From: Cryobacterium fucosi
GTDB lineage: Bacteria > Actinomycetota > Actinomycetes > Actinomycetales > Microbacteriaceae
Assembly (NCBI RefSeq): GCF_004403515.1
Contig: NZ_SOHH01000039.1
Coordinates: 1-64,000 of the forward strand
Length of the DNA stretch: 64,000 nucleotides
Direction: 5' to 3'
Shown piece by piece: positions 39,411-49,569 of the stretch. Position numbers and translations under genes: made by a program. The notes under the pieces were generated by a model. The model searched no databases. It saw only the letters and a list, made by a program, of their open reading frames with translations, and had not been told where the DNA came from. Numbering within the stretch: the first letter of the stretch is position 1; every line of letters begins with the position of its first letter.

Positions 39411-39728
39411 GTCCACCCAGCTACGGGACCTGAAGGCGTAGATCGCCGCGTCGAGGGCTTCGTCGCCGTTCTGAGAGGCGAAAACCGTGTCCGGCAGGAG
39501 GGCGATGCCGACGCCAGCCTTGATCGCCTGCGACCGGATCTTCTCGTAGCGGGGCGCCAGGTGCGGGCCGACGAGCAGCACATCGATCGGCCCGAGCGAG
39601 CCGGGGAGGTCGGATTCGCTTCCCGCGTGCACTGACACGTCGAGGCCGCGCTCGGTCGCCGTGTGGCGGACGCGGTGGGCCACGAAGGCGCTGGAGGCTC
39701 CGGCACCGCAGACGACGAGGATCTTCAT
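39399..39728 (-). CDS. small PTS EIIB-like protein, copy 2
   Basis: 109 aa. MKILVVCGAGASSAFVAHRV with phospho-Cys7; SESDLPGSLGPIDVLLVGPH and APRYEKI match copy 1 closely, plus a 7-residue longer end (SRSWVDAAV). Lies 23 bases past the mtlR stop on the other strand and 138 bases downstream of map, so it is likely to have its own promoter. A duplicate of copy 1 by sequence. Confidence 0.84.
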   Translation of the reverse strand: MKILVVCGAGASSAFVAHRVRHTATERGLDVSVHAGSESDLPGSLGPIDVLLVGPHLAPRYEKIRSQAIKAGVGIALLPDTVFASQNGDEALDAAIYAFRSRSWVDAAV

Positions 39729-39866
39729 TGACGTGCTCTTTTCTCTCGGCGGGTTGTACCCACCTCAATCCTCTCGCTTCCGGCGCGGCGCTGCCACCAA
39801 ACGGGTGCCGGCCCTGCACCCATTCTCGAGAGTGGGACCTGCGGGGCTTCGCGGGAGGTGCCCGGT

Positions 39867-40697
39867 CTACTGGATGGGCATCGGGATGATGCCCAGGGGC
39901 GCCAGGCCGGCGGCGCCGCCGTCTTCCGCGGTGAGCACCCAAATTCCGTCCTTGTGCACGGCGACGCTGTGCTCCCAGTGCGCGGCGGCCAGGCCGTCGC
40001 TGGTCGCGACCGTCCAGTCGTCGTCACGCACGTACGTCTCAATCGAACCCAGCACGACCATGGGCTCGATCGCGACGACCAGGCCCGGCTTGACGTCCGG
40101 CCCCTTCTGCCGCACCCGGTAGTTGAACACCGGAGGGGCCTCGTGCATGGACCGGCCGATGCCGTGGCCGACGTAGTCGGTCAGGATCCCGTACTGGCCC
40201 TGGGCTTCGACATAGTCCTCGATGGCTTCGCCGACCTCGTTCAGGTGGCGCGCGACCGCAAGCCGGGCGATGCCGTGCCAGAGGGACTGCTCGGTCACGG
40301 CCGACAGCTTCTGGCGCTCCGCCACGAGCTCGGGTCGGGTCGGGTCGGGAATGACGAAGCTGAAGGCCGCGTCGCCGTTCCAACCGTCGAGGATGGCGCC
40401 GCTGTCGATCGACACGAGGTCACCGGCGGCGAGGATGCGTCTCCCGGGGATGCCGTGCACGACGTCGTCGTTCACGGACGCGCACACCGTGTGGTGGTAG
40501 CCCTGCTCGAGTTTGAAGTTCGGCTGTCCCCCCAGCGCCAGGATGGCGTCCTCCGCGGCGACGTCGATCTCCAGCGTGGTCGCCCCGGCGCGGATCGCGG
40601 CGCGGGCCGCATCGAGCGACGCGGCCGTCGCCAGGCCCGGTGCGAGCATGAGTCGCATCTGCGCCGGCGACTTGTAGATGGAACGTCGAAGGCTCAT
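39867..40697 (-). CDS. map: methionine aminopeptidase type I
   Basis: 276 aa. Removes N-terminal Met from new proteins. Metal ligands are visible in SIDSGAILDGWNGDAAFSF (two Asp), GHGIGRSMHE (His), IEPM (Glu) and WEHSVAV (Glu). Start ATG 40695-40697 (MSLRRSIYKS). Follows adk after 67 bases in the usual secY-adk-map order, but infA does not follow: the mannitol cluster is there instead. Confidence 0.95.
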   Translation of the reverse strand: MSLRRSIYKSPAQMRLMLAPGLATAASLDAARAAIRAGATTLEIDVAAEDAILALGGQPNFKLEQGYHHTVCASVNDDVVHGIPGRRILAAGDLVSIDSGAILDGWNGDAAFSFVIPDPTRPELVAERQKLSAVTEQSLWHGIARLAVARHLNEVGEAIEDYVEAQGQYGILTDYVGHGIGRSMHEAPPVFNYRVRQKGPDVKPGLVVAIEPMVVLGSIETYVRDDDWTVATSDGLAAAHWEHSVAVHKDGIWVLTAEDGGAAGLAPLGIIPMPIQ

Positions 40698-40764
40698 GGT
40701 GTCGATCCCTGCATTGCTGATTGTGATGCGTGAATTGCGGCCGGCCTGCGCTCGGGTCTGCGGC

Positions 40765-41349
40765 TCAGACGGTGTGGATGTCGCGCTCTGCCAGGGCGTC
40801 GAGGATGCGCGCGGTGACCTCGTCGACGGCACCGAGGCCGTCGACCGTTACCACGATGCCGCGGCTGCCGTAGATGTCGATCAGCGGGGCGGTCTGCTCC
40901 GCGTAGACGTCCAGGCGGTGCCGGATGACCTCGGCCGTGTCATCCGCCCGGCCCTGCTCGGCGGCGCGCTTGAGTAGGCGGGCGACGACCTCGTCGGTGT
41001 CGGCGACGATCTGCACCACCGCGTCGAGCTGGGTCCCGTCAGCCTCGAGCAGCCGGTCCAGCTCCTGCACCTGGTCAAGCGTGCGCGGGTACCCGTCCAG
41101 CAGGAAACCCGCCGCGGCGTCGGCCTGGTGCAAGCGGTCGCCGACGATCGCGTTGGTGACGGAGTCGGGCACGTACTTGCCTGCGTCGATGAACTCCTGC
41201 ACCTGGATGCCGAGCGCGGTCTTGCCCTTCACGTTGGCACGGAACATGTCCCCGGTGGACACGGCGGGAATTCCGAAGGCGGCGGCCATCCGTTCGGCCT
41301 GGGTGCCCTTGCCTGCCCCGGGCGGGCCGATCACGAGCAGACGCGTCAT
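40765..41349 (-). CDS. adk: adenylate kinase
   Basis: 194 aa. Interconverts ATP + AMP and 2 ADP. P-loop [10 protein letters not shown] at about 8-17, AMP-site STGDMFR and [10 protein letters not shown]. The LID is short ([17 protein letters not shown]), without the zinc or long LID insert, as in Mycobacterium-type enzymes. Overlaps secY by 4 bases. ATG 41347-41349. Confidence 0.96.
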   Translation of the reverse strand: MTRLLVIGPPGAGKGTQAERMAAAFGIPAVSTGDMFRANVKGKTALGIQVQEFIDAGKYVPDSVTNAIVGDRLHQADAAAGFLLDGYPRTLDQVQELDRLLEADGTQLDAVVQIVADTDEVVARLLKRAAEQGRADDTAEVIRHRLDVYAEQTAPLIDIYGSRGIVVTVDGLGAVDEVTARILDALAERDIHTV

Positions 41350-42668
41350 CGGAGGAGCCCCTCGTAGTGGCGCTGCTGAAGTTGCGAGTCGATCTGCTTG
41401 ACCGTTTCGAGACCGACGCCGACGACGATCAGGATGCTGGCGCCACCGAACGGGAAGTTCTGGTCGGCGCCGATGGTCGAGAAGGCAACCAGGGGCAGGA
41501 GCGCGATCAGACCCAGGTAGAGCGCACCGGGGAGGGTCACGCGGGTGAGCACGAAGTCGAGGTACTCGGCCGTCGGGCGACCCGCTCGGATGCCGGGGAT
41601 GAAGCCGCCGTACTTCTTCATGTTGTCGGCGACCTCTTCGGGATTGAAGGTGATCGCGACGTAGAAGTAGGTGAAGCCGACGATCAGCAGGAAGTACATC
41701 GCCATGTACAGCGGCTGGTCGCCGCCGGTCAGGTTGTTCGACACCCATGTCACCCAGGCCGCCGGTGTTTGTCCGGCCGAGGGCTGGTTGAACTGGGCGA
41801 TCAGGGCGGGCAGGTAGAGCAGCGACGACGCGAAGATGACGGGAACGACGCCGGCCATGTTCACCTTGATCGGGATGTAGGTGTTGTTCCCGCCGTAGGT
41901 GCGACGTCCGACCATCCGTTTGGCGTATTGCACGGGGATGCGCCGCTGCGACTGCTCGACGAAGACCACGGCGGCCACCACGAGCAGTCCGACCGCGATC
42001 ACGATCAGCAGCACGTCGATGCCCTTCTGCTGGCCGATCGACCCGAGCGAGTTCGGGAACAGCGCTGCGATCGACGTGAAGATCAGCAGGGACATGCCGT
42101 TGCCGATGCCACGCTCGGTGACGAGTTCGCCCATCCACATGATCACGCCGGTGCCGGCGGTCATGGTGATGACCATGAGCATGATGGCGTACCAGGCGTC
42201 GTTGGTGATCAGCTGCGAGCATTCGGAGCTGGCGGACGTGCCGAAGAGGGCACCGCTGCGGGCCACCGTGATCAGCGTCGTCGACTGGAGGATGCCGAGG
42301 GCGATGGTGAGGTAGCGCGTGTACTGGGTCAGGGTGCTCTGACCGGACGCACCCTCCTTGTAGAGGGTTTCAAAGTGTGGGATGACCACGCGCAGCAGCT
42401 GCACGATGATCGAGGCCGTGATGTACGGCATGATGCCCAACGCGAAGACCGACAACTGCAGCAGTGCGCCGCCGCTGAACAGGTTGACGAGCTCGTAGAG
42501 GCCGCTGGTTCCCTGATTCGCGGCAAGACACGCCTGCACGTTGCCGAAGTCCACGAAGGGCGCCGGGATGAATGAGCCCAGGCGGAACAGGGCAACGATC
42601 CCCAGGCTGAACCCGATCTTCTTGCGAAGGTCGGGCGTGCGGAATATCCGCGCAATGGCGCTGAACAC
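41346..42668 (-). CDS. secY: preprotein translocase subunit SecY
   Basis: 440 aa. Channel of the Sec translocon with ten helices. [20 protein letters not shown] at the start, the plug-region and [20 protein letters not shown] in TM7, and the cytoplasmic [19 protein letters not shown] loop before the last helices. GTG start at 42666-42668 (VFSAIARIF) with GGAGG about 4 nt upstream. The in-frame ATG at 42716 lies inside a dispersed hairpin repeat and is not the start. Confidence 0.96.
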   Translation of the reverse strand: MFSAIARIFRTPDLRKKIGFSLGIVALFRLGSFIPAPFVDFGNVQACLAANQGTSGLYELVNLFSGGALLQLSVFALGIMPYITASIIVQLLRVVIPHFETLYKEGASGQSTLTQYTRYLTIALGILQSTTLITVARSGALFGTSASSECSQLITNDAWYAIMLMVITMTAGTGVIMWMGELVTERGIGNGMSLLIFTSIAALFPNSLGSIGQQKGIDVLLIVIAVGLLVVAAVVFVEQSQRRIPVQYAKRMVGRRTYGGNNTYIPIKVNMAGVVPVIFASSLLYLPALIAQFNQPSAGQTPAAWVTWVSNNLTGGDQPLYMAMYFLLIVGFTYFYVAITFNPEEVADNMKKYGGFIPGIRAGRPTAEYLDFVLTRVTLPGALYLGLIALLPLVAFSTIGADQNFPFGGASILIVVGVGLETVKQIDSQLQQRHYEGLLR

Positions 42669-42693
42669 AATGCCTCCAGTTGATAACGTGAAA

Positions 42694-42752
42694 AACGAGC
42701 TTGTCGAGACCAGCATCGAAAGATTTCGATTGGTGGCCTCGACAAGCTCGTT
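42694..42752. repeat. inverted dispersed repeat between rplO and secY
   Basis: AACGAGCTTGTCGAG on the left and CTCGACAAGCTCGTT on the right with further pairing inside (CCA/TGG, ATCGAAA/TTTCGAT) give a long near-perfect hairpin in the rplO-secY transcript. It ends about 26 bases before the secY GTG, close to its RBS. Confidence 0.88.
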
Positions 42753-42766
42753 CAGCGTCTACGGAC

Positions 42767-43330
42767 TTACTTGATTGAGCCACCTGCAGCGACGATCTTC
42801 TGCTCTGCTGAGCCGGAGACCTTGTCCACCGCAATGTTCAGCTTAACGGCAATGTCACCGTTGCCGAGAACCTTGACCTTCTCGTTGTCGCGAACCGCGC
42901 CCTTGGCGACCAGGTCGGCGATGGTTACATCGCCGCCGTTCGGGTAGAGCTCGGCGAGCTTCTCCAGGTTGACAACCTGGTACTCGACCCGGAACGGGTT
43001 CTTGAACCCGCGCAGCTTCGGGGTGCGCATGTGCAGAGGCATCTGCCCACCCTCGAACCCGACGCGCACGTTGTAGCGTGCCTTCGTGCCCTTGGTGCCA
43101 CGACCCGCGGTCTTACCCTTGGATCCTTCACCACGTCCGACGCGCTGGCGCGACTTCTTGGCGCCGGCGGCGGGACGAAGGTGGTGCACCTTCAGGACCT
43201 GCTCGCGCTTCTCAGCAGGAGCGGCCTTGACGGCGACCTTGGCGGCAGCAGCCTTTTTGGGGGCTACCGCCTTCTTTTCAGTGGCGGGCTTGGCTGCTGT
43301 CTTCTTGACAGCTTCCTTCTCGTCAGCCAT
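42767..43330 (-). CDS. rplO: ribosomal protein L15 with Lys/Ala-rich N-terminal extension
   Basis: 187 aa. Large-subunit protein near the peptidyl-transferase region. The core begins at about residue 45 ([36 protein letters not shown]) and [19 protein letters not shown] is diagnostic. The first 43 residues are Lys/Ala repeats ([19 protein letters not shown]) absent from the usual 147-residue protein. Overlaps rpmD by 1 base. Confidence 0.96.
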   Translation of the reverse strand: MADEKEAVKKTAAKPATEKKAVAPKKAAAAKVAVKAAPAEKREQVLKVHHLRPAAGAKKSRQRVGRGEGSKGKTAGRGTKGTKARYNVRVGFEGGQMPLHMRTPKLRGFKNPFRVEYQVVNLEKLAELYPNGGDVTIADLVAKGAVRDNEKVKVLGNGDIAVKLNIAVDKVSGSAEQKIVAAGGSIK

Positions 43331-43512
43331 TAGTCAATCTCCTCGACCTTCACGAGGTGAGCAACGGTGTTGACATAGCCGCGGTTCTGCGAGTTGTCCT
43401 CGCGGATCACGACAGCGCCAATGCGCTTGAGACCCAGGCTGCGAAGCGTGTCGCGCTGGTTCTGCTTCTCACTAATTTTGGACTTGATCTGTGTCACTTT
43501 GAGGCGAGCCAT
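43330..43512 (-). CDS. rpmD: ribosomal protein L30
   Basis: 60 aa. [20 protein letters not shown] and [13 protein letters not shown] cover the full family. Overlaps rpsE and rplO by single bases. The open frame upstream to 43728 is antisense/out-of-frame to rpsE and not used. Confidence 0.97.
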   Translation of the reverse strand: MARLKVTQIKSKISEKQNQRDTLRSLGLKRIGAVVIREDNSQNRGYVNTVAHLVKVEEID

Positions 43513-44222
43513 CAGGCACCTGCCTTTGCTGCCGCCGCGGCTGCTGCCGCTGCGGCGTCGGCACGCAGGAAGCGTGCCGGAGCAACGTCTTCGTACGCGA
43601 GGCCACGGCGAGCCGCAACCGCACGCGGCTCTTCGAGCTGGTGCAGGGCCTCGACGGTGGCGTGGACGATGTTGATGGTGTTCGACGAGCCGAGCGACTT
43701 GCTCAGCACGTCGTGGATGCCGGCGCATTCGAGTACGGCGCGCACCGGGCCACCGGCGATAACGCCGGTACCTGCTGCGGCCGGACGGAGCAGGACGACG
43801 CCTGCAGCGGCCTCACCCTGGACGGGGTGCGGGATGGTCAGGCCAACGCGGGGCACGCGGAAGAAGTTCTTCTTCGCTTCCTCGACGCCCTTGGAGATGG
43901 CGGTGGGCACTTCGCGTGCCTTGCCGTAGCCGACTCCGACCAGTCCGTTGCCGTCTCCGACGACGACGAGGGCGGTGAAGCTGAAGCGACGACCACCCTT
44001 GACGACCTTGGACACGCGGTTGATGGTGACGACGCGCTCCAGGAACTGGCTCTTGTCGGCATCGCGGCTGCCGCGGTCCTTGTTGGGGTTGCGCTCACGG
44101 CCACCACGACGAGCCTCACGAGGCTCGTTCTGCGGGGGCGTCGTTGACGCAGCAGTTTCGACGGGTGCCTCAGCGGCCACCACGTTCTCCTTTGTTGCTG
44201 TGCTTGCAGTTTCAGTGCTCAC
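43512..44222 (-). CDS. rpsE: ribosomal protein S5 with extended ends
   Basis: 236 aa. Small-subunit protein at the mRNA entry and accuracy centre. The core starts near residue 60: [20 protein letters not shown], then [18 protein letters not shown] and the Ala/Gly-rich second domain. The first about 55 residues (Thr/Ala then Arg-rich) and the poly-Ala C-terminal end are extensions over the usual 166. Overlaps rplR by 4 bases. Confidence 0.97.
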   Translation of the reverse strand: MSTETASTATKENVVAAEAPVETAASTTPPQNEPREARRGGRERNPNKDRGSRDADKSQFLERVVTINRVSKVVKGGRRFSFTALVVVGDGNGLVGVGYGKAREVPTAISKGVEEAKKNFFRVPRVGLTIPHPVQGEAAAGVVLLRPAAAGTGVIAGGPVRAVLECAGIHDVLSKSLGSSNTINIVHATVEALHQLEEPRAVAARRGLAYEDVAPARFLRADAAAAAAAAAAKAGA

Positions 44223-44590
44223 AGGTTCAATCCACCCTCTCGAGCTCCCTCGGCGATGGCAGCGACGCGTCCCGCGTACTTACTGCCTCCACGGTCAAAT
44301 ACGACGGCTTCGATACCGGCGGCCTTCGCGCGCTCGGCGACGAGTTCGCCGACCTTGCGGGCCTTGGCGGTCTTGTCACCATCGAAGGTGCGCAGACCGT
44401 CTTCGAGCGTGGACGCCGAAGCAAGGGTGAAGCCCTTGCTGTCGTCGACAACCTGCACGAACACGTGGCGAGCCGAACGGGTCACGACGAGACGCGGCCG
44501 AAGCGCGGTCCCTTCGATCTTCTTGCGAAGACGTGTGTGCCTGCGTCCGCGGGCAGCAGCCTTGCTCTTACCTCTAGTTCCGAGACCCAT
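44219..44590 (-). CDS. rplR: ribosomal protein L18
   Basis: 123 aa 5S rRNA-binding protein of the central protuberance. [29 protein letters not shown] and [26 protein letters not shown] are conserved. Two bases separate it from rplF. Confidence 0.97.
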   Translation of the reverse strand: MGLGTRGKSKAAARGRRHTRLRKKIEGTALRPRLVVTRSARHVFVQVVDDSKGFTLASASTLEDGLRTFDGDKTAKARKVGELVAERAKAAGIEAVVFDRGGSKYAGRVAAIAEGAREGGLNL

Positions 44591-44592
44591 GG

Positions 44593-45129
44593 TTATTTAC
44601 CACTCTTTCCGGCCTTGCGGCGAACAATCTCGCCGGCGTAACGCACACCCTTGCCCTTGTAGGGCTCTGGCTTGCGAATCTTACGGATATTGGCGGCGAC
44701 CTCGCCGACGGCCTGCTTGTCGATGCCACCGACCGTGAGGCGGTTGACGCTCTCCACGGTCAGGGTGATTCCGGCGGGCGGGTCGACGAGGACCGGGTGC
44801 GAGAAGCCGAGGGCGAACTCGACCGAGCTGCCCTTCTGGGCGACGCGGTAACCGGTACCGACGATCTCGAGGGACTTGGTGTAGCCCGTGGTCACCCCGA
44901 TGATCTGGTTGGCGATCAGCGTGCGGGTCAGTCCGTGCAGCGAACGCGAAGCGCGCTCGTCGTCCGGGCGAGTGACGACAACGTGGCCGTCCTCGATCTT
45001 GACCTCGATCGGGTTGGCGACGGTGAGCGCGAGCTCGCCCTTCGGACCCTTGACGCTGACGAGGCGGCCCTCAGTGGCTACCGTGACATCCGCGGGGATC
45101 GGGATGGGGAGTCTTCCGATACGTGACAT
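44593..45129 (-). CDS. rplF: ribosomal protein L6
   Basis: 178 aa. Large-subunit protein near the sarcin-ricin loop. [15 protein letters not shown] at the start and [20 protein letters not shown] at the end are diagnostic. Six bases downstream of rpsH. Confidence 0.97.
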   Translation of the reverse strand: MSRIGRLPIPIPADVTVATEGRLVSVKGPKGELALTVANPIEVKIEDGHVVVTRPDDERASRSLHGLTRTLIANQIIGVTTGYTKSLEIVGTGYRVAQKGSSVEFALGFSHPVLVDPPAGITLTVESVNRLTVGGIDKQAVGEVAANIRKIRKPEPYKGKGVRYAGEIVRRKAGKSGK

Positions 45130-45135
45130 CGTCGG

Positions 45136-45534
45136 CTACCACACGTAGGCGAGAACTTCTCCGCCTACGCCCTTCTTCTCGGCCTGGCGGTCGGTGAGCA
45201 GACCGCTGGAGGTGGACAGGATGGCAACGCCGAGGCCACCGAGAACGGTGGGGATTTCGGTCGACTTCGCGTACACGCGCAGGCCGGGCTTGGAAACCCG
45301 CTTGATGCCCACGATGGAACGCTCGCGGTTCGGACCGAACTTGAGGTTGAGCGTGAGGGTCTTGCCGACCTCTGCATCCTTGACGTCCCAAGCCGAGATG
45401 TAACCCTGGGCCTTGAGGATGTCTGCGATGTTCGCCTTGAGCTTGCTGTGCGGCATGGACACGGTGTCGTGGAACGCCGAGTTAGCGTTGCGCAGTCTGG
45501 TCAGCATGTCTGCGACCGGATCTGTCATTGTCAT
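45136..45534 (-). CDS. rpsH: ribosomal protein S8
   Basis: 132 aa. Binds helix 21 of 16S rRNA and in many bacteria represses spc m[22 protein letters not shown] at the start and [11 protein letters not shown] at the end are typical. A 117-base gap precedes it, where rpsN lies in many other genomes. Confidence 0.97.
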   Translation of the reverse strand: MTMTDPVADMLTRLRNANSAFHDTVSMPHSKLKANIADILKAQGYISAWDVKDAEVGKTLTLNLKFGPNRERSIVGIKRVSKPGLRVYAKSTEIPTVLGGLGVAILSTSSGLLTDRQAEKKGVGGEVLAYVW

Positions 45535-45597
45535 TTTTGGTGCCTTTCTCGCCTGGTTTCGTTCATCCGTTACACGGGTGACGACCTTGGTCGTTGT

Positions 45598-45621
45598 GGG
45601 GCTGGACGGTTGTCCAGCCCC
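45598..45621 (-). promoter_or_regulatory. stable hairpin in the rplE-rpsH gap
   Basis: GGGGCTGGAC - GGTT - GTCCAGCCCC: a perfect 10-bp stem in the 117-base gap between rplE and rpsH. No T run follows on the minus strand, so it may act as an RNA processing or translational control site, not as a full terminator. Confidence 0.7.
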
Positions 45622-45651
45622 CGGGGTGTACTACAAGGAGCCGAAGCTACC

Positions 45652-46254
45652 CTACTTGGTGTTTTCGGCCGTCTTGAACGGGAAGCCCAGCGCCTTGAGC
45701 AGCGCACGTCCTTCTTCGTTGTTCCTGGCCGTCGTCACGACCGTGATATCCATACCGCGGATACGGTCGATCCGGTCCTGGTCGATCTCGTGGAACATGA
45801 CCTGCTCGGTGAGACCGAAGGTGTAGTTGCCGCTGCCGTCGAACTGCTTGTCCGACAGGCCGCGGAAGTCACGGATGCGGGGAAGCGCGAGGCTGAGCAG
45901 CCGGTCGAGGAACTCCCACATGCGGTCGCCACGAAGTGTGACGTGCGTGCCGATGGGCTGTCCTTCACGCAGTTTGAACTGCGCGATCGACTTGCGTGCC
46001 TTGGTGACCTGCGGCTTCTGGCCGGTGATCTTGGTGAGGTCGGCGACAGCGCCATCCATGATCTTGCCGTCGCGAGCTGCCTCGCCGACACCCATGTTGA
46101 CAACGATCTTGACCAGGTTCGGAACCTGGTGGACGTTGGTGAAGCCGAGGTCCTTGGTGAGCTGGGCGGTGATCTCATCGCGGTACTTCTGCTTCAGGCG
46201 CGGCAGGACTGCCGGGACGGCTGCTTCGGCCGCTGCTACTGCAGTGTCGGTCAT
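45652..46254 (-). CDS. rplE: ribosomal protein L5
   Basis: 200 aa 5S rRNA-binding protein. [33 protein letters not shown] and [20 protein letters not shown] are conserved. An about 18-residue Ala-rich N-terminal extension precedes the core. Overlaps rplX by 1 base. Confidence 0.97.
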   Translation of the reverse strand: MTDTAVAAAEAAVPAVLPRLKQKYRDEITAQLTKDLGFTNVHQVPNLVKIVVNMGVGEAARDGKIMDGAVADLTKITGQKPQVTKARKSIAQFKLREGQPIGTHVTLRGDRMWEFLDRLLSLALPRIRDFRGLSDKQFDGSGNYTFGLTEQVMFHEIDQDRIDRIRGMDITVVTTARNNEEGRALLKALGFPFKTAENTK

Positions 46255-46613
46255 CAGAGGTCCTTCCCTGACTTCTTGGCGTAACGGATGCGGACGGTCT
46301 TGGTGACCCCGTCCTTCGTCACGTCTTCGAGGCGGACGCCGACGCGAGTCGGCTTCTTGGTCTCCGGGTCGACGATGGCCACGTTGGACACGTGAATCGG
46401 CGCCTCCATGGTCTCGATGCCGCCGGTCTTGGTGCCGCGCTGGGTCTGGCCAACGCGAACGTGCTTCGTGACGAAGTTGATGCCCTCGACGAGGACCCGG
46501 TTCTTCTCCACGAGCACGGCGATGACCTTGCCCTGCTTGCCACGGTCGCCGCCGCGGGCCTGGGTGCGGCCGGTGATGACCTGAACGAGGTCACCCTTTT
46601 TGAGTCTGGCCAT
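46254..46613 (-). CDS. rplX: ribosomal protein L24
   Basis: 119 aa assembly initiator of the large subunit. [20 protein letters not shown] holds the KOW motif; [10 protein letters not shown] follows. Three bases separate it from rplN. Confidence 0.96.
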   Translation of the reverse strand: MARLKKGDLVQVITGRTQARGGDRGKQGKVIAVLVEKNRVLVEGINFVTKHVRVGQTQRGTKTGGIETMEAPIHVSNVAIVDPETKKPTRVGVRLEDVTKDGVTKTVRIRYAKKSGKDL

Positions 46614-46616
46614 GAT

Positions 46617-46985
46617 TTAGATAACCTCCGGTGCCAACGAGATGATCTTCATGAACTTCTTGTCGCGAAGTTCGCGACCGACCGGTCCGAAGATTCGGGT
46701 GCCGCGGGGGTCACCGTCGTTCTTCAAAATCACTGCGGCGTTCTCATCGAACTTGATGTACGAACCGTCTGAACGACGGGTCTGCTTTTTGACGCGAACG
46801 ACGACGGCCTTGACGACGTCGCCCTTCTTGACGTTTCCGCCGGGGATCGCATCCTTGACCGTGGCGACAATCGTATCGCCCAGTCCGGCGTAGCGACGGC
46901 CGGAGCCGCCGAGCACGCGAATGGTCAACAGTTCCTTGGCGCCCGTGTTGTCGGCAACCTTGAGTCGTGATTCTTGCTGAAGCAC
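46617..46985 (-). CDS. rplN: ribosomal protein L14
   Basis: 122 aa, full family length. [30 protein letters not shown]-type ([20 protein letters not shown]) and [20 protein letters not shown] are diagnostic. Confidence 0.98.
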   Translation of the reverse strand: MLQQESRLKVADNTGAKELLTIRVLGGSGRRYAGLGDTIVATVKDAIPGGNVKKGDVVKAVVVRVKKQTRRSDGSYIKFDENAAVILKNDGDPRGTRIFGPVGRELRDKKFMKIISLAPEVI

Positions 46986-47018
46986 TTTTTAACTCCTTCT
47001 ATCAAGCAAGCGCGAGGC

Positions 47019-47357
47019 TTACTTGGCCTTCTCGAGGATCTCGACCAGGCGCCAGCGCTTGGACGCGCTGAGCGGACGGGTCTCACTGATCAGGACCAGG
47101 TCGCCGATGCCGGCGATGTTCGCCTCGTCGTGAGCCTTCAGCTTGGACGTACGGCGGATGACCTTGCCGTACAGGGGGTGCTTCACGCGGTCTTCGACCT
47201 CGACGACGATGGTCTTGTCCATCTTGTCGCTGGTCACGTAACCACGCAGCGTCTTGCGGTAGCCGCGAACAATCGCGGTGGTCGCGGTGGTCGCGGTGGT
47301 CGAGCTTGTCGAGACCTCAGCCTCGGCAGTGACGACCTTTTCGTCAGTCTTCGCCAT
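47019..47357 (-). CDS. rpsQ: ribosomal protein S17 with repeat-derived N terminus
   Basis: 112 aa. Binds 16S rRNA in the small-subunit body. The core starts at about residue 32 ([36 protein letters not shown]). The first about 30 residues include [22 protein letters not shown] is encoded by a copy of the dispersed repeat (GTCTCGACAAGCTCGACC on the coding strand, 47298-47316) and TTATTATTA by a 9-base tandem repeat. So the repeat has entered the reading frame without breaking it. Confidence 0.95.
   Translation of the reverse strand: MAKTDEKVVTAEAEVSTSSTTATTATTAIVRGYRKTLRGYVTSDKMDKTIVVEVEDRVKHPLYGKVIRRTSKLKAHDEANIAGIGDLVLISETRPLSASKRWRLVEILEKAK
47275..47316 (-). repeat. dispersed repeat and 9-bp tandem repeat inside rpsQ
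   Basis: GGTCGAGCTTGTCGAGACC at 47298-47316 is an exact core of the dispersed family. Just before it are three 9-base units (GTCGCGGTG-type). Both lie within the 5' part of rpsQ and keep the frame. Confidence 0.9.
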
Positions 47358-47359
47358 GA

Positions 47360-47703
47360 CTAGGCCTCCTTCGTTTCGACGACCTCAGCGACAGCATCCG
47401 TTTCGGATTCTGCAGCCTTTGCGGCCTTCTTCGGCTTCTTCTCAGCCTTGTCCGCCTTGGCGGGGGCTTCGACGGGCACGGGAGTCGGGCGAATGCCCAA
47501 CTCGCGCTCACGGAGAACCGTGTAGATGCGAGCGATGTCGCGCTTGACCGCGCGGAGGCGGCCGTGGCTTTCGAGCTGGCCGGTGGCCGACTGGAAGCGA
47601 AGGTTGAACAGTTCTTCCTTCGCCTTCTTCAGCTCGTCGAACAGTCGCTCATTTTCAAAAGTGTCGAGCTCGACCGAGGCGAGCTCCTTGGATCCGATCG
47701 CCA

Positions 47704-47704
<1 letters not shown>
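47360..47704 (-). CDS. rpmC: ribosomal protein L29 with Lys/Ala-rich tail
   Basis: 114 aa. [20 protein letters not shown] and [16 protein letters not shown] are the L29 helices. The core ends near residue 72; the rest ([20 protein letters not shown] and an acidic end) is an extension, against about 65-70 residues in the typical protein. Overlaps rplP by 1 base; 2 bases before rpsQ. Confidence 0.95.
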
Positions 47705-48123
<419 letters not shown>

Positions 48124-48125
48124 GG

Positions 48126-48887
48126 TTATGCCTCAACTCCTGCTGCAACCGGTGCCGCTGCCTCTGCGCGGGGCGCACGGCGGGGTCGGTCGTCACGTCG
48201 TTCGGGGCGGGTCGACTTAGCGTTGGCCTGCTCGCGAGCGAGTTCCTTGTTGGTGATGTCGCCCTTGTAGATCCAGACCTTCACGCCGATGCGGCCGAAG
48301 GTGGTCTTGGCTTCGTAGAAGCCGTAGTCGATGTTCGCGCGCAGGGTGTGCAGTGGCACGCGTCCCTCACGGTAGAACTCCGAACGGCTCATTTCGGCGC
48401 CACCAAGGCGACCGGAAACCTGGATGCGAACACCCTTGGCGCCGGCGCGCTGGGCGCCCTGCAGGCCCTTGCGCATCGCGCGGCGGAATGCCACACGAGC
48501 GGAGAGCTGCTCTGCGATGCCCTGTGCGACGAGCTGAGCGTCGACCTCGGGGTTTTTGACCTCGAGGATGTTCAGCTGGATCTGCTTGGCGGTGAGCTTC
48601 TCGAGGTCGGAGCGGATGCGCTCGGCCTCCGCGCCGCGGCGACCGATCACAATGCCCGGACGGGCGGTGTGAATGTCGACGCGAACACGGTCACGTGTGC
48701 GCTCGATCTCGATGCGGGACACGCCGGCACGGTCGAGGCTGGTGCTCAACAGTCGGCGGATCTTGACGTCTTCAGCAACGAAGTCGCTGTAACGCTGGCC
48801 GGGCTTCGTCGAGTCAGAGAACCATCGCGACACGTGGTCGGTCGTGATTCCCAGACGGAAGCCGTAGGGGTTTACTTTCTGACCCAT
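48126..48887 (-). CDS. rpsC: ribosomal protein S3
   Basis: 253 aa. Forms the mRNA entry channel with S4 and S5. [20 protein letters not shown] at the start, the KH-domain [14 protein letters not shown], and [13 protein letters not shown] near 205. The last about 35 residues are an Arg/Ala-rich tail of variable type. Overlaps rplV by 1 base. Confidence 0.98.
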   Translation of the reverse strand: MGQKVNPYGFRLGITTDHVSRWFSDSTKPGQRYSDFVAEDVKIRRLLSTSLDRAGVSRIEIERTRDRVRVDIHTARPGIVIGRRGAEAERIRSDLEKLTAKQIQLNILEVKNPEVDAQLVAQGIAEQLSARVAFRRAMRKGLQGAQRAGAKGVRIQVSGRLGGAEMSRSEFYREGRVPLHTLRANIDYGFYEAKTTFGRIGVKVWIYKGDITNKELAREQANAKSTRPERRDDRPRRAPRAEAAAPVAAGVEA

Positions 48888-49252
48888 TACTTCGTACCCT
48901 CCTCAGGAGTGGCGAGCACAACGGTGATGTGGCTCGTGCGCTTCTTGATCTGGAATGCGCGACCCTGTGCTCGGGCCTGGAAACGCTTGAGGGTCGTACC
49001 CTCATCAACGAACGCCTGGCTGACGAACAGGTCCTGCTCGTCTAGGAAGGTGTTGGCTGCATCTGCCTTGACCCGGGCGTTCGCGATTGCCGAGGCAACC
49101 AGCTTGTACACCGGATCGCTCGCACCCTGGGGTGCGAACTTCAGGATTCCCAGGGCCTCATGTGCCTGCTTGCCGCGGATCAGGTTGACAACGCGACGAG
49201 CCTTCTGGGGGGTAACGCGGATGTGACGCACGCGTGCGATCGACTCCACCAT
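48887..49252 (-). CDS. rplV: ribosomal protein L22
   Basis: 121 aa. Its beta hairpin lines the exit tunnel. [20 protein letters not shown] and the end [15 protein letters not shown] are conserved; the tunnel loop is [20 protein letters not shown]. Confidence 0.98.
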   Translation of the reverse strand: MVESIARVRHIRVTPQKARRVVNLIRGKQAHEALGILKFAPQGASDPVYKLVASAIANARVKADAANTFLDEQDLFVSQAFVDEGTTLKRFQARAQGRAFQIKKRTSHITVVLATPEEGTK

Positions 49253-49278
49253 TTCTTCTCCTCCTTCACGTCCCCGCG

Positions 49279-49560
49279 CTAGCGGCGACGGCCCTTCTTG
49301 TCGTCCTTCACGTGTCCACGGAAGGTGCGGGTGGGCGCGAACTCGCCGAGCTTGTGCCCGACCATGCTCTCGGTGACGAACACCGGGATGTGCTTGCGCC
49401 CGTCGTGAACCGCGATGGTGTGCCCAAGCATGCCGGGGATGATCATCGAACGGCGCGACCAGGTCTTGATTACGTTCTTGCTGCTGGCTTCGTTCGCCTT
49501 GACAACCTTGCGAAGCAGGTGGTCGTCAACGAACGGGCCCTTCTTGAGACTGCGTGGCAT
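49279..49560 (-). CDS. rpsS: ribosomal protein S19
   Basis: 93 aa. [39 protein letters not shown] and [14 protein letters not shown] are diagnostic; full length. Nine bases after rplB. Confidence 0.98.
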   Translation of the reverse strand: MPRSLKKGPFVDDHLLRKVVKANEASSKNVIKTWSRRSMIIPGMLGHTIAVHDGRKHIPVFVTESMVGHKLGEFAPTRTFRGHVKDDKKGRRR

Positions 49561-49569
49561 CGTCTACTC

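Noticed and set aside
42669-42716. Upstream ATG of secY (MLVSTSSF...)
   Set aside because: Lies in the hairpin repeat; the conserved SecY N terminus and GGAGG fit the GTG at 42666-42668.
46254-46985. Separate promoter for rplX/rplN inside the spc cluster
   Set aside because: Gene gaps are 3 bases or less there and no -35/-10 pair was seen.
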